From: Streptomyces yatensis
GTDB taxonomy: Bacteria; Actinomycetota; Actinomycetes; Streptomycetales; Streptomycetaceae
Assembly (NCBI RefSeq): GCF_018069625.1
Contig: NZ_CP072941.1
Location: forward strand, 5,890,001 to 5,954,000
Length of the DNA: 64,000 nucleotides
Reading direction: 5' to 3'
Positions 48,726 to 57,471 of the stretch are shown one piece after another (the first letter of the stretch is position 1; every line of letters starts with the position of its first letter). The translations under genes were made by a program, and so were the position numbers. Below the pieces are notes generated by a model. The model did not search any database and was not told the DNA's origin. It was given only the letters and a program-made list of their open reading frames with translations.

Positions 48726-50818
48726 GCCCCCGGCACGCACACCGCCCCGAGCCGCGCGGCCACTGGCTGCTGCTGATCGTCGTCGTCTCCGCGATCGCCG
48801 CCGCGCTGGTCTTCGAGGGCTGGACCACCCATGAGGTCGCCTCCCAGTCGACGCGCCGCCCCTGTACGAGCCCCATCCCGAAGGCCGCCGACACCGGGAA
48901 GCCGGTCGTACGCATCGGAGGCGGCGGCCGCACGGTCGAGACGGCCGGGATGCCGGACCGCACCGTGGCCCTCACCTTCGACGGGGGCCCCGACCCCGTA
49001 TGGACCCCGCGCCTGCTGGACCTGCTGCGCAGCCACCACGCGCATGCCACCTTCTTCCTCTCCGGCGCGCAGGCGGTCCGCCACCCCGCGCTCGTCGAGC
49101 GGATCCGCGCCGAGGGGCATGAGATCGGCTCCGGCGCCTACACCGGATCGGATCTGGGCTCGGCCTCGTCCCCGCGCACCCGGCTGGAGCTGTCCCTCAC
49201 CCAGACCGCGCTCGCGGGCACCGCCGGCATCAACACCAAGCTCGTACGGCTGCCGCTCACCACCCAGGCCGACACGATGTGCGGCGGCGAGTGGACGGCC
49301 GCCCGGCGCGCGGCCGATCAGGGCTATCTCCTGGTCGCGGCGGACCGGCCGCTGCGGAAACCGGAGCGGGGCGTCGTCCGGCAGTACAGCCAGAACGACA
49401 CCGGCTACGCCGAGGCGGACAAGCTCCTGCGGAACCGCAAGATCGAGAAGTTCGCCACGGTGTCCGAGGGGCTCGGCGGGCCCCCGGTCAACACTCCGGT
49501 GTCGACCGTCGGCCGGTTGCAGGGCGAGGCGCTGATCCAGGTCCAGGGCATCGGGCACCTCTTCGTCCAGGCCATGTCCTGGGTGCTCGGCATCGCGGGC
49601 GCCCTGGCCCTGCTCCGGCTGGTGCTGCTCGTCTTCTACGCCCGGGCCCATGTGCGGCGCCTCCGGCGCTCCCGGCCGGGCGCGCCCTGGCTGCGCGAGG
49701 TGGACGAGCCGGTGACGGTGCTCATCCCCGCGTACAACGAGGAGGCGGGCATCGAGTCCACCGTCCGTTCGCTGCTCGCCTCCACCCACTGGCAGCTCCA
49801 GATCATCGTGATCGACGACGGCTCGACGGACCGGACGGCGGACCTCGCCACCTTGATCGACGACCCCCGGGTGCTGGTGGTCCGCCAGCCCAACGCGGGC
49901 AAGGCCGCCGCCCTCAACACCGGCCTCGTCCACGCGCACCACGACATCGTGGTGATGGTCGACGCCGACACCGTCTTCGAACCGGACACCGTCCACCGCC
50001 TCGTCCAGCCGCTCGCCCACCCGGCCGTCGGCGCGGTCAGCGGCAACACCAAGGTCGGCAACCGCCGTCGGCTGCTGGGCAAGTGGCAGCACCTGGAGTA
50101 CGTCTTCGGGTTCAACCTCGAACGCCGGATGTTCGAGGTGCTGGAGTGCATGCCGACCGTGCCCGGCGCGATCGGCGCCTTCCGGCGGGACGCGCTGATG
50201 GGCGTCGGCGGCGTCAGCGAGGCCACCCTCGCCGAGGACACCGACCTCACGATGGCCCTGTGGCGGGCCGGCTGGCGGGTGGTCTACGAGGAGACCGCCA
50301 TCGCCTGGACCGAGGTCCCGACCTCCCTGGGCCAGCTCTGGCGCCAGCGCTACCGCTGGTGCTACGGCACGCTCCAGTCCATGTGGAAGCACCGCCGCGC
50401 CCTCCGCGAGGTCGGCCAGGCCGGACGCTTCGCCCGCCGGGCGCTGCCCTATCTCTTCCTCTTCCAGGTCGCGCTGCCGCTGCTCGCCCCCATCGTGGAC
50501 GTCTTCGCGCTGTACGGCGTGCTGTTCGCCAATCCGGTGGAGTCGATCGGGGTGTGGCTCGCCTTCCTCGTGGTGCAACTGCTCGGTGCGGGATACGCGT
50601 TGCGGCTGGACAAGGAGCGGCTGACGGCGCTGTGGGCGATGCCCCTGCAGCTCTTCGTCTACCGGCAGCTGATGTATCTGGTGATCATCCAGTCCGTGGT
50701 CAGCGCGCTGTTCGGCACGCGGTTGCGGTGGCACCGCATCCACCGCTCCGGCTCGGCCGCGGACCGGCTGACCGCGGGGCCCGCCGGGCCCGCCGAGCGC
50801 CGTCTGTCGTCCAACTGA
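48722..50818 (+). CDS. MatB-like NodB-domain/GT2 fusion, deacetylase site degenerate
   Basis: A 698-aa membrane protein. A signal-anchor helix (residues 15-30) precedes a NodB-like domain (about 80-250). A second helix (about 288-306) leads to a family-2 glycosyltransferase: PAYNEEAG (336), DDG (365-367), DAD (414-416), EDTD (505-508), QRYRW (542-546), then C-terminal helices. The GT2 half should polymerise a beta-linked hexosamine. In the NodB half the Asp-Asp motif reads TFDGG, and the His-x3-His region reads GHEIGSGAYTG, so two metal/base ligand sets are lost. Start GTG 48722 is coupled to the small membrane protein. Confidence 0.88.
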   Translation: MSPRHAHRPEPRGHWLLLIVVVSAIAAALVFEGWTTHEVASQSTRRPCTSPIPKAADTGKPVVRIGGGGRTVETAGMPDRTVALTFDGGPDPVWTPRLLDLLRSHHAHATFFLSGAQAVRHPALVERIRAEGHEIGSGAYTGSDLGSASSPRTRLELSLTQTALAGTAGINTKLVRLPLTTQADTMCGGEWTAARRAADQGYLLVAADRPLRKPERGVVRQYSQNDTGYAEADKLLRNRKIEKFATVSEGLGGPPVNTPVSTVGRLQGEALIQVQGIGHLFVQAMSWVLGIAGALALLRLVLLVFYARAHVRRLRRSRPGAPWLREVDEPVTVLIPAYNEEAGIESTVRSLLASTHWQLQIIVIDDGSTDRTADLATLIDDPRVLVVRQPNAGKAAALNTGLVHAHHDIVVMVDADTVFEPDTVHRLVQPLAHPAVGAVSGNTKVGNRRRLLGKWQHLEYVFGFNLERRMFEVLECMPTVPGAIGAFRRDALMGVGGVSEATLAEDTDLTMALWRAGWRVVYEETAIAWTEVPTSLGQLWRQRYRWCYGTLQSMWKHRRALREVGQAGRFARRALPYLFLFQVALPLLAPIVDVFALYGVLFANPVESIGVWLAFLVVQLLGAGYALRLDKERLTALWAMPLQLFVYRQLMYLVIIQSVVSALFGTRLRWHRIHRSGSAADRLTAGPAGPAERRLSSN

Positions 50819-50835
50819 GGAGGTGAGGGAGAACG

Positions 50836-51921
50836 ATGTCCCACGGCTGGCCGGACAACGGCAACCAGTCCGGTGATGACCACGCGTACGCGTACGAGTA
50901 CGCGTACGACGCGGGCTACGGCGAGCCCGCGCCCCGCCGCCGGTGGCCCCGGCGGCTGCGGCGCACGGTGGTCGTCCTGCTCGCGGTGGCCCTGGCAGGC
51001 GGCGCCTCCACCTACGGCTGGGCCCGGTCCAAGCTCAACACCGACGTCGACCTGGGCAAGGTCGAGCACCGCCCCGCGAAGGGCAAGGGCACCAACTACC
51101 TCGTCGTGGGCTCCGACAGCCGCGACGGGCTCTCCGTCCGGGACAAGAAGACCCTGCACACCGGCTCCGCCGAGGGCCGCCGCACCGACTCGATGATGGT
51201 GCTGCACACCGGCGCCCACGGCGCGACGCTGATGAGCCTGCCGCGCGACTCCTGGGTGACCATCCCGCCGTACACCTACCCCATGACCGGAAAGCGCCCC
51301 GGGCCGTCGAAGAACAAGCTCAACGCCGCGTTCTCGGCGGGCGGCCCCGAACTGCTGGTGCGGACCATCGAGCACAACACCGGTCTGCGGATCGACCACT
51401 ACGCGGAGATCGGCTTCGCGGGCTTCGTGAACGTCGTCAACGCGGTCGGCGGCGTCCATCTCTGTCTCGACGAGCCGATCAAGGACAAGAAGTCGGGCGC
51501 GAACCTGAAGAAGGGCTGCCAGACCCTCAACGGCCGCCAGGCGCTGGCCTTCGTCCGCCAGCGCCACCAGGAGGCCGAGGGAGACCTCGGCCGCAGCCGG
51601 AACCAGCAGAAGTTCCTGTCCGCGCTGGCGAAGCAGGCCGCGCGCCCGAGCCAGGCGCTCGTCCCGTGGAAGGTCTTCCCGACCGTGGGCGCGGGCCTGG
51701 ACACGCTCGTCGTGGACAAGGGCATGGATCTGCGGACGCTGATGTCGTTGTTCGAGGCGATGAAGCGTGTCGCGGATGGCAGCGGCAACCGGCTGAATGT
51801 TCCTGTGGCTGGTCGTGGGATCGCCACGGCCAAGGGCAGCGCGCTGAAGTGGGACGAGGGGCGGGCGAAATGGCCCTTCGAGCGGCTGCGGAACGATCAG
51901 CCGGTGAGCCGTACGCGATGA
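50836..51921 (+). CDS. LCP (LytR-CpsA-Psr) family protein
   Basis: A 361-aa membrane-anchored phosphotransferase that attaches glycopolymers to peptidoglycan. After a Tyr/Asp-rich head and one helix (residues about 43-59), the LCP core has NYLVVGSDSRDG, RRTDSMMVL, SLPRDSWVTIPP and RQALAFVRQRHQ with GDLGRSRNQQ (catalytic Arg/Asp set). It follows the MatB-like gene after 17 bases. GGAGG is upstream of the ATG. It may attach the polymer made by that protein, which would be a natural division of labour (inference). Confidence 0.93.
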   Translation: MSHGWPDNGNQSGDDHAYAYEYAYDAGYGEPAPRRRWPRRLRRTVVVLLAVALAGGASTYGWARSKLNTDVDLGKVEHRPAKGKGTNYLVVGSDSRDGLSVRDKKTLHTGSAEGRRTDSMMVLHTGAHGATLMSLPRDSWVTIPPYTYPMTGKRPGPSKNKLNAAFSAGGPELLVRTIEHNTGLRIDHYAEIGFAGFVNVVNAVGGVHLCLDEPIKDKKSGANLKKGCQTLNGRQALAFVRQRHQEAEGDLGRSRNQQKFLSALAKQAARPSQALVPWKVFPTVGAGLDTLVVDKGMDLRTLMSLFEAMKRVADGSGNRLNVPVAGRGIATAKGSALKWDEGRAKWPFERLRNDQPVSRTR

Positions 51922-51951
51922 GCCGTTGCGAGGAACCGCCGCTGATCAGCG

Positions 51952-51981
51952 GAGGGACCTACGGAAATCCGTAGGTCCCTC
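51952..51981. terminator. terminator after the LCP gene
   Basis: A perfect 14-bp stem (51952-51965 with 51968-51981) with a 2-base loop. A second hairpin TTCCGCC/GGCGGAA follows at 51990-52012. Confidence 0.8.
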
Positions 51982-52074
51982 ACCTGCTATTCCGCCGCTC
52001 GGGGTGGCGGAATCCGAATCCGCGACCTCTTCGTCCCGAATATGCCCTGGAAGGTCGTCGAAAGAGAGGGGGCG

Positions 52075-52512
52075 TCAATCGGCATGGACACCGTGAAGCA
52101 GGCCGGTCGACTGACCTACCTCGATGAGATAGCCGTCCGGATCGCGCAGGTAGCAGCGCAGTTCCGCACCGCGGTCGAGGGGCTCGGTCAGGAAGTGAGC
52201 ACCCTTGGCGACCGCGTTGGCGTGGAAGGCGGCCATATCCGCGACGCGGACATTGAGAAAGCTCGACACCCGCTCGGTGCTCCGGGGCACCTCGAGGGTG
52301 ACGCCGGGCTTGTCGGGGGTGGGTCCGCCCCCGGGATTCATGATGATCCAGGTGTTGGCCACCTTCACCATCGCCGGATTCTCCTCCATCACGACCTCGC
52401 CGCCGAACACGTCGGCGTAGAAGCGCCGTGACTTCTCCACGTCGCGCACGGTCAGGAAGTGCGTGACAACAAGCCCTTGTTGCGGGGCGGGCAGATCACC
52501 GTGAGCCGTCAT
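52075..52512 (-). CDS. VOC-family (glyoxalase-fold) protein
   Basis: A 145-aa vicinal-oxygen-chelate protein with two beta-alpha-beta-beta-beta modules. The first begins THFLTVRDVEKSRRFYADVFG, one residue trimmed as FLTVRDVEKSRRFYADVF. The second has VRVADMAAFHANAVAKGA and ends in RCYLRDPDGYLIEVGQST, where Glu is a possible metal ligand. His17 at the beginning of the first module may be another. No substrate can be named. It is followed 80 bases downstream in genome order by a cupin gene on the same strand. Confidence 0.88.
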   Translation of the reverse strand: MTAHGDLPAPQQGLVVTHFLTVRDVEKSRRFYADVFGGEVVMEENPAMVKVANTWIIMNPGGGPTPDKPGVTLEVPRSTERVSSFLNVRVADMAAFHANAVAKGAHFLTEPLDRGAELRCYLRDPDGYLIEVGQSTGLLHGVHAD

Positions 52513-52592
52513 GGTCCGTCATCCTCACTGTGTGGGGTGGGAAGGTGGCGCCCGCCGGCCGGCGGCCGCGGTATGCGAGGGGAATCCGCCGG

Positions 52593-53084
52593 TTATTCGA
52601 CAAAATAGGAGTCGTGCTCGTCGAAGAACCTGGCACGCTCTTCCTCCGTGGCATCGGCCAACTGCGACACCTGCTCGAAGTACTCCTCACGCGGCGCGCC
52701 CGGTGTGAAGAGCAGCAGCATTTCGGCAGGAGCGTCGGAGTCGTTACGGAAGGAATGCAGTCCGCCCTGCGGCACATGCAGGAAGTCGCCCTTCCGCGCG
52801 TCGATCCACTGTGCGCCGTTGAAAAGGCGAACGGTGCCGTCGAGGATGTAGAAGGACTCCGAAATGGTCTTGTGGTAGTGGGTCTTGGGGCCGCCGGCCT
52901 TCGCCTTCATCCGGAATCGATAGAGCCCGAACTCGCCCCGTGTGGTGGAGGTGGTCGCCAAGTAGTGAATGGCGTCGCTTTCGTCTGTTCCGACATTCGG
53001 TGGGGTGTTCACCGGCCGGAAACTCGCGCTGATCTCGCCGTCATCTCCCGTGTACACCTGCTTCGGGTACGACACGCAGACCAT
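52593..53084 (-). CDS. cupin-domain protein
   Basis: A 163-aa single-cupin protein. Cupin motif 1 is KTHYHKTISESFYILDG, with His, His and Glu in the metal-ligand places; motif 2 is GDFLHVPQGGLHSFRN. The C-terminal helices are acidic (ATEEERARFFDEHD). The ATG at 53084 sits just after AGGGAAGGG; the GTG at 53075 is an alternative with better spacing. The protein lies upstream of the VOC gene and both are candidates for small-molecule enzymes. Confidence 0.85.
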   Translation of the reverse strand: MVCVSYPKQVYTGDDGEISASFRPVNTPPNVGTDESDAIHYLATTSTTRGEFGLYRFRMKAKAGGPKTHYHKTISESFYILDGTVRLFNGAQWIDARKGDFLHVPQGGLHSFRNDSDAPAEMLLLFTPGAPREEYFEQVSQLADATEEERARFFDEHDSYFVE

Positions 53085-53302
53085 CCCTTCCCTAGGTCGG
53101 ACGCGCAACGGTGTGTCGGCGGGGGCATGCGCGGACCGCTGCCGTGGCCGCGGGACGACGACTGCCCCCGGACCCTCCGTCGGGCGTGCTGCTACAGAAG
53201 AGACCGATCACCCCGGCATTTGTGACACCTTCCCGGATCGCCCCACCCAGGCGGTGCCGGAGGCGATCATGGATCACGCGTCGTGGCGCCGGCGGCGGTT
53301 GC

Positions 53303-54499
53303 TCAGGCGCCTTCGCGGAGCGTTCGGAAGAACCTTCTCACGTCGTCGACCAGCAGCTCCGGCTGCTCCATTGCCGCGAAGTGGCCGCCTCGGTCGTATG
53401 TCGTCCACTGCACGATGTTGTTGGTCCGGTCCGCGATGTGCCGCAGCGGGATGAAGTTGTCCCGAGGGAAGTCGGCCAGGGCGGTCGGTGTCGTCGACGG
53501 CTCGGGCGGGGTGCCCCAGTAGTCGGCGTGTGCCCGCTCGTAGTAGATGCGGGCGGAGGAGCCGGCGGTGCCGGTCAGCCAGTACAGCATCACGTTCGTG
53601 AGCATGTGGTCACGGTTGACGGCATCCTCGGGGCGGTCCTCGGAGTCGGTCCACTCCTTGAACTTCTCGACGATCCAGGCCAGTTGGCCCACCGGGGAGT
53701 CGGTCAGACCGTATGACAGGGTCTGTGGGCGGGTGGACTGGATGTCGGCGTAGCCCTGGCGGTCACGGCTCCAGGCCCGCATGCGGTCCCAGGAGGCGAG
53801 CGTGCGCTCGCGTTCGTCCGGGCTCAGGGCCGCCATCTCCGCCGCATCGGGTTCCCGCGTCGGGGCCGAGTTCGGCAGCAGGTTCAGATGTACGCCGATG
53901 ACCTTGTCCGGCCGGGTGCGGCCGAGTTCGCGGGAGATGCCGGCGCCCCAGTCGCCGCCCTGGACCCCGTATCGCTCATAGCCCAGGCGCTCCATCAGTC
54001 CGGCGAACGCGGCGGCCACCCGGCAGAACTCCCAGCCCGTCTCCGTGGTGGGGCCGGAAAGGCCGAATCCGGGGATGCTGGGCAGCACCAGGTGGAAGGC
54101 GTCGGCCGGATCCCCGCCATGCGCTCGCGGGTCGGTGAGCGGGCCGACGACCTCGGTGAATTCGACGATCGAGCCCGGCCAGCCGTGGGTCATCACCAGC
54201 GGTGTCGCATCCGGTTCGGGGGAGCGGATATGGGCGAAGTGGATGTTCGCCCCGTCGATGGTGGTGGTGAACTGCGGCCACTCGTTCAATCCGGCTTCCG
54301 CCGCGCGCCAGTCGTACGCGTGCCGCCAGTAGTGCACGAGCTCCTTCAGGTAGTCGCGCGGGATGCCGTAGGCCCAGCCCACTCCGGGCAGTTCGTCCGG
54401 CCAGCGGGTGCGGTCGAGGCGCTGGTGGAGGTCGTCCAGCTCGTCCGGGGGGACATCGATACGGAAAGGCTGGATGCCCTGGTGGGCTGGAGTCGTCAT
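53303..54499 (-). CDS. epoxide hydrolase (EHN family)
   Basis: A 398-aa alpha/beta hydrolase with the N-terminal epoxide-hydrolase domain (IDVPPDELDDLHQRLDRTRW, residues about 14-33). The oxyanion motif is THGWPGS (104-110), and the nucleophile is Asp183 in VQGGDWGAGIS. A tyrosine of the cap (in the RIYYERAHADYWG block, about 325) and a terminal His (RGGHFAAMEQP) complete the set. It opens epoxides with water. Length is typical. It is expressed alone from the minus strand. Confidence 0.92.
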   Translation of the reverse strand: MTTPAHQGIQPFRIDVPPDELDDLHQRLDRTRWPDELPGVGWAYGIPRDYLKELVHYWRHAYDWRAAEAGLNEWPQFTTTIDGANIHFAHIRSPEPDATPLVMTHGWPGSIVEFTEVVGPLTDPRAHGGDPADAFHLVLPSIPGFGLSGPTTETGWEFCRVAAAFAGLMERLGYERYGVQGGDWGAGISRELGRTRPDKVIGVHLNLLPNSAPTREPDAAEMAALSPDERERTLASWDRMRAWSRDRQGYADIQSTRPQTLSYGLTDSPVGQLAWIVEKFKEWTDSEDRPEDAVNRDHMLTNVMLYWLTGTAGSSARIYYERAHADYWGTPPEPSTTPTALADFPRDNFIPLRHIADRTNNIVQWTTYDRGGHFAAMEQPELLVDDVRRFFRTLREGA

Positions 54500-54555
54500 A
54501 GCGGCGCATGCTACGTCGACGCGTTCGTCACTCCGTAGCCGATTTCTCGCACGGT

Positions 54556-54586
54556 GGGCACCCGACTTCTCGCGGAGTGGGTGCCC
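54556..54586. terminator. possible terminator of the GntR gene
   Basis: GGGCACCC (54556-54563) pairs with GGGTGCCC (54579-54586) around a 15-base loop in the gap downstream of the minus-strand regulator. Confidence 0.4.
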
Positions 54587-54634
54587 GACGCGGCCCGAGC
54601 CGCCGGTGCCGCAGTTCCCCGCCCGCGCCGCGCG

Positions 54635-55366
54635 TTACGGCGCCAGGATGTCCAGCTCGCGCAGGGCCCCCACCGTGATCTCCCGCGTATAGCGCTCCGC
54701 CGCCTCCGCGTCGCCCGCGCGGACCGCTTCGGCCACGCGGACGTGGAGGGTGACCGCCTCGGGGTCGGGGTCGGTGAACATGACGCGGTGCTGCGTGCGG
54801 CCGGTCAGGACCTCGGCGACGACGTCGCCCAGGCGGGCGAACATCTCGTTGCCCGAGGCGCGCAGGATCACGCGGTGGAAGGCGACGTCGTGGATCAGGT
54901 ACGCGGGCAGCTGCTGGCCGCGTGAGGTGGCGACCATGTTGAGCGCGTGCTCGGTGAGCTCGGCGCACTGCTCCGGCGTGGCGTGCCCGGCGGCCAGCGC
55001 CGCCGCGGCGGGTTCGATGGCCGAGCGGAGGGCGGTGAGGGAGCGGAGCTGGCGGGGTCGGTCGGGGCCGGCCAGGCGCCAGCGGATGATCTGGGGGTCG
55101 AAGACGTCCCACTCCTCGGTGGGGCGCACCGTCACCCCGACCCGGCGGCGGGACTCCACCAGGTGCATGGACTCCAGGACCCGCACCGCCTCCCGGACGA
55201 CCGTGCGGGAGACGTCGTAGCGCCGCTCCAGCTCATCGGTGCGCAGGACGGTGCCCGGCGGATAGTCGCCCCCGGTGATCGCGGGGCCGAGGGACTCCAG
55301 GAGCCGGTCGTGCAGCCCTCCGGCCCTGGGCCTCTGACCACGGCCCTGGGGCCCCTGTTCGTCCAT
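54635..55366 (-). CDS. FadR-type GntR regulator of the gluconate genes
   Basis: A 243-aa regulator. The winged helix comprises GTVLRTDELERRYDVSRTVV (residues about 37-56) followed by EAVRVLESMHLVESRRRVG. The FCD domain has the metal-type His/Asp residues in LTEHALNMV and LIHDVAFHRVILRASGN. It stands divergent from gluconokinase, and TGACTT-TT-AAGTCA lies between them, so it very probably represses the gluconate operon and responds to gluconate or its phosphate (inference from context). Confidence 0.92.
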   Translation of the reverse strand: MDEQGPQGRGQRPRAGGLHDRLLESLGPAITGGDYPPGTVLRTDELERRYDVSRTVVREAVRVLESMHLVESRRRVGVTVRPTEEWDVFDPQIIRWRLAGPDRPRQLRSLTALRSAIEPAAAALAAGHATPEQCAELTEHALNMVATSRGQQLPAYLIHDVAFHRVILRASGNEMFARLGDVVAEVLTGRTQHRVMFTDPDPEAVTLHVRVAEAVRAGDAEAAERYTREITVGALRELDILAP

Positions 55367-55405
55367 GCGCTCAGCCTACGCGGCCGCCCACCCATCAAAT
55401 AAGTA

Positions 55406-55419
55406 TGACTTTTAAGTCA
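55406..55419. promoter_or_regulatory. GntR operator
   Basis: The dyad TGACTT-TT-AAGTCA lies in the gap between the regulator and gluconokinase. A second small dyad, ATACG-T-CGTAT, follows at 55431-55441. FadR/GntR proteins often bind short dyads of this kind. Confidence 0.55.
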
Positions 55420-55498
55420 CGGACTCTTGAATACGTCGTATCTGTGGGGTTGAGTGTCCCCGGCGCCGAGGTCGAAGAAGACAGCGAGGTTTCACACA

Positions 55499-56011
55499 AT
55501 GCACGCCCCCCAGGTTGTCGTGGTCATGGGAGTGTCCGGAACGGGCAAGACCACGGTCGGCCCCTTGCTGGCGGAGGAGCTCGGCGTCCCGTATGCCGAG
55601 GCCGACGACTTCCACCCGCCGGCCAACATCGCCAAGATGTCGGCCGGGACCCCGCTGGACGACGAAGACCGGCGTCCCTGGCTGGACGCCATAGGTGCCT
55701 GGGCCCATGACCACGCCGAGGGCGGAGGCGTGGTGAGCTGCTCCGCGCTCAAGCGCAAGTACCGCGACCGGCTGCGGTCCGCCGCGCCCGGCATCGTCTT
55801 CCTCCATCTGACCGGCGACCGCGAGCTGATCGCCGGGCGGATGAAGGAGCGCAAGGGCCACTTCTTCTCCGGGGAACTGCTCGACTCCCAGCTCGCCACG
55901 CTCGAACCGCTGCAGCCGGACGAGTACGGCGTCGCCGTGGACGTCGGCCCGGAACCCGAGCTCATCACCGAGCGGGCCGCCGCCGAACTGCGGCGGCTCG
56001 AACACCAGTAA
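55499..56011 (+). CDS. gntK: gluconokinase
   Basis: A 170-aa kinase that makes 6-phosphogluconate from gluconate and ATP. The P-loop GVSGTGKTT is at residues 11-19, and EADDFHPPANIAKM (about 33-46) with DDEDRRPWLDAIGAW is characteristic of GntK. SCSALKRKYRDRLR is another family block. The ATG at 55499 was chosen as the natural start of the P-loop strand; an upstream GTG at 55454 would add 15 unlikely residues. First gene of the gluconate operon. Confidence 0.95.
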   Translation: MHAPQVVVVMGVSGTGKTTVGPLLAEELGVPYAEADDFHPPANIAKMSAGTPLDDEDRRPWLDAIGAWAHDHAEGGGVVSCSALKRKYRDRLRSAAPGIVFLHLTGDRELIAGRMKERKGHFFSGELLDSQLATLEPLQPDEYGVAVDVGPEPELITERAAAELRRLEHQ

Positions 56012-56030
56012 CGCAGGTTAGGAAACCCCC

Positions 56031-57428
56031 GTGACCAGACTCAGCGTCGAGATGCTGGCAGCGGACACCGTCGACCCGATCACGTCGGCAGGTCACGCAC
56101 AGCTGGGCATAGCCGTCCTCGTCGGCATAGCCGTCCTCGTCCTCCTCATCACCCAGACCAAGCTGCACGCGTTCCTGTCGCTGACGATCGGCTCACTGGC
56201 GCTCGGCGCCGTCGCGGGAGCCCCGCTCGACAAGGTCATCACCAGCTTCTCGGCCGGCCTCGGGTCGACCGTCGCGGGCGTGGGCGTGCTGATCGCGCTC
56301 GGCGCGATCCTCGGCAAGCTGCTCGCCGACTCCGGGGGCGCCGACCAGATCGTCGACACCATCCTCGCCAAGGCGAGCAACCGGACGATGCCCTGGGCGA
56401 TGGTGCTGATCGCGGGGATCATCGGGCTGCCGCTCTTCTTCGAGGTCGGCATGGTGCTGATGATCCCGGTGGTGCTGCTGGTCGCCAAGCGCGGCAACTT
56501 CTCCCTGATGCGGATCGGCATCCCGGCGCTCGCGGGCCTGTCCGTGATGCACGGCCTGGTGCCACCGCACCCCGGCCCGCTCGCCGCGATCGACGCGGTC
56601 CACGCCGACCTGGGGATCACCCTGGCGCTCGGCGTCCTCATCGCCGTGCCGACCGCCATCATCGCGGGCCCGGTCTTCTCACGCGTCGCCGACCGCTGGG
56701 TGCACGTCACCCCGCCGGACCGGCTGATGCCCACACGGCCGTCGGAGGAGCTGGAGCGGCGTCCCGGGTTCGGCGTCACCGTGCTCACCGTGCTGCTCCC
56801 GGTCGTACTGATGCTGATCAAGGCACTGGTCGACATCGTGGTGGACGACCCGGAGAACACCGTCCAGCGGGTCGCCGACGTCATCGGCGCTCCCCTGATC
56901 GCGCTGCTGGCCGCCGTGATCGTGGGCATGTTCACCCTCGGCCGGGCCGCGGGCTTCACCAAGGACCGGATCTCCGCCACCGTCGAGCACTCGCTCGCCC
57001 CGATCGCCGGAATGCTGCTGATCGTCGCCGCGGGCGGCGGCTTCAAGCAGACGCTGATCGACATCGGCGTCGGCAAGATGATCATGGACATCTCGCAGGA
57101 CTGGAACGTCTCCGCGCTGCTGCTCGCCTGGCTGATCGCGGTCGCCATCCGCCTCGCCACCGGCTCCGCGACGGTGGCCACGATCTCGGCCGCCGGGCTG
57201 ATGACGCCGCTGGCCGCCGATATGTCGAGCACCCATGTGGCGCTGCTCGTGCTGTCCATCGGCGCCGGGTCGCTCTTCTTCAGCCATGTCAACGACGCGG
57301 GATTCTGGCTGGTCAAGGAGTACTTCGGGATGAGCGTGGGGCAGACGGTGCGGACCTGGTCGGTGATGGAGTCGATCATCTCCGTCGTCGGGCTCGTCTT
57401 CGTCCTGCTGCTGTCGCTGGTGATCTAG
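56031..57428 (+). CDS. GntP-family gluconate permease
   Basis: A 465-aa transporter with about twelve hydrophobic segments. It belongs to the gluconate:proton symporter family: ADSGGADQIVDTIL, GIIGLPLFFEVGMVLMIPVV, GLVPPHPGPLAAIDAVHADL, ATGSATVATISAAGLMTPLA and FFSHVNDAGFWLVKEYFGMS are its signature blocks. It imports gluconate or idonate for the flanking enzymes. It starts with a GTG 19 bases after gluconokinase, with AGGAAA upstream. Confidence 0.94.
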   Translation: MTRLSVEMLAADTVDPITSAGHAQLGIAVLVGIAVLVLLITQTKLHAFLSLTIGSLALGAVAGAPLDKVITSFSAGLGSTVAGVGVLIALGAILGKLLADSGGADQIVDTILAKASNRTMPWAMVLIAGIIGLPLFFEVGMVLMIPVVLLVAKRGNFSLMRIGIPALAGLSVMHGLVPPHPGPLAAIDAVHADLGITLALGVLIAVPTAIIAGPVFSRVADRWVHVTPPDRLMPTRPSEELERRPGFGVTVLTVLLPVVLMLIKALVDIVVDDPENTVQRVADVIGAPLIALLAAVIVGMFTLGRAAGFTKDRISATVEHSLAPIAGMLLIVAAGGGFKQTLIDIGVGKMIMDISQDWNVSALLLAWLIAVAIRLATGSATVATISAAGLMTPLAADMSSTHVALLVLSIGAGSLFFSHVNDAGFWLVKEYFGMSVGQTVRTWSVMESIISVVGLVFVLLLSLVI

Positions 57429-57471
57429 GAACTGGTGACTTGAGCACCGGAGAGGTAGAGGTACGCAGGTC

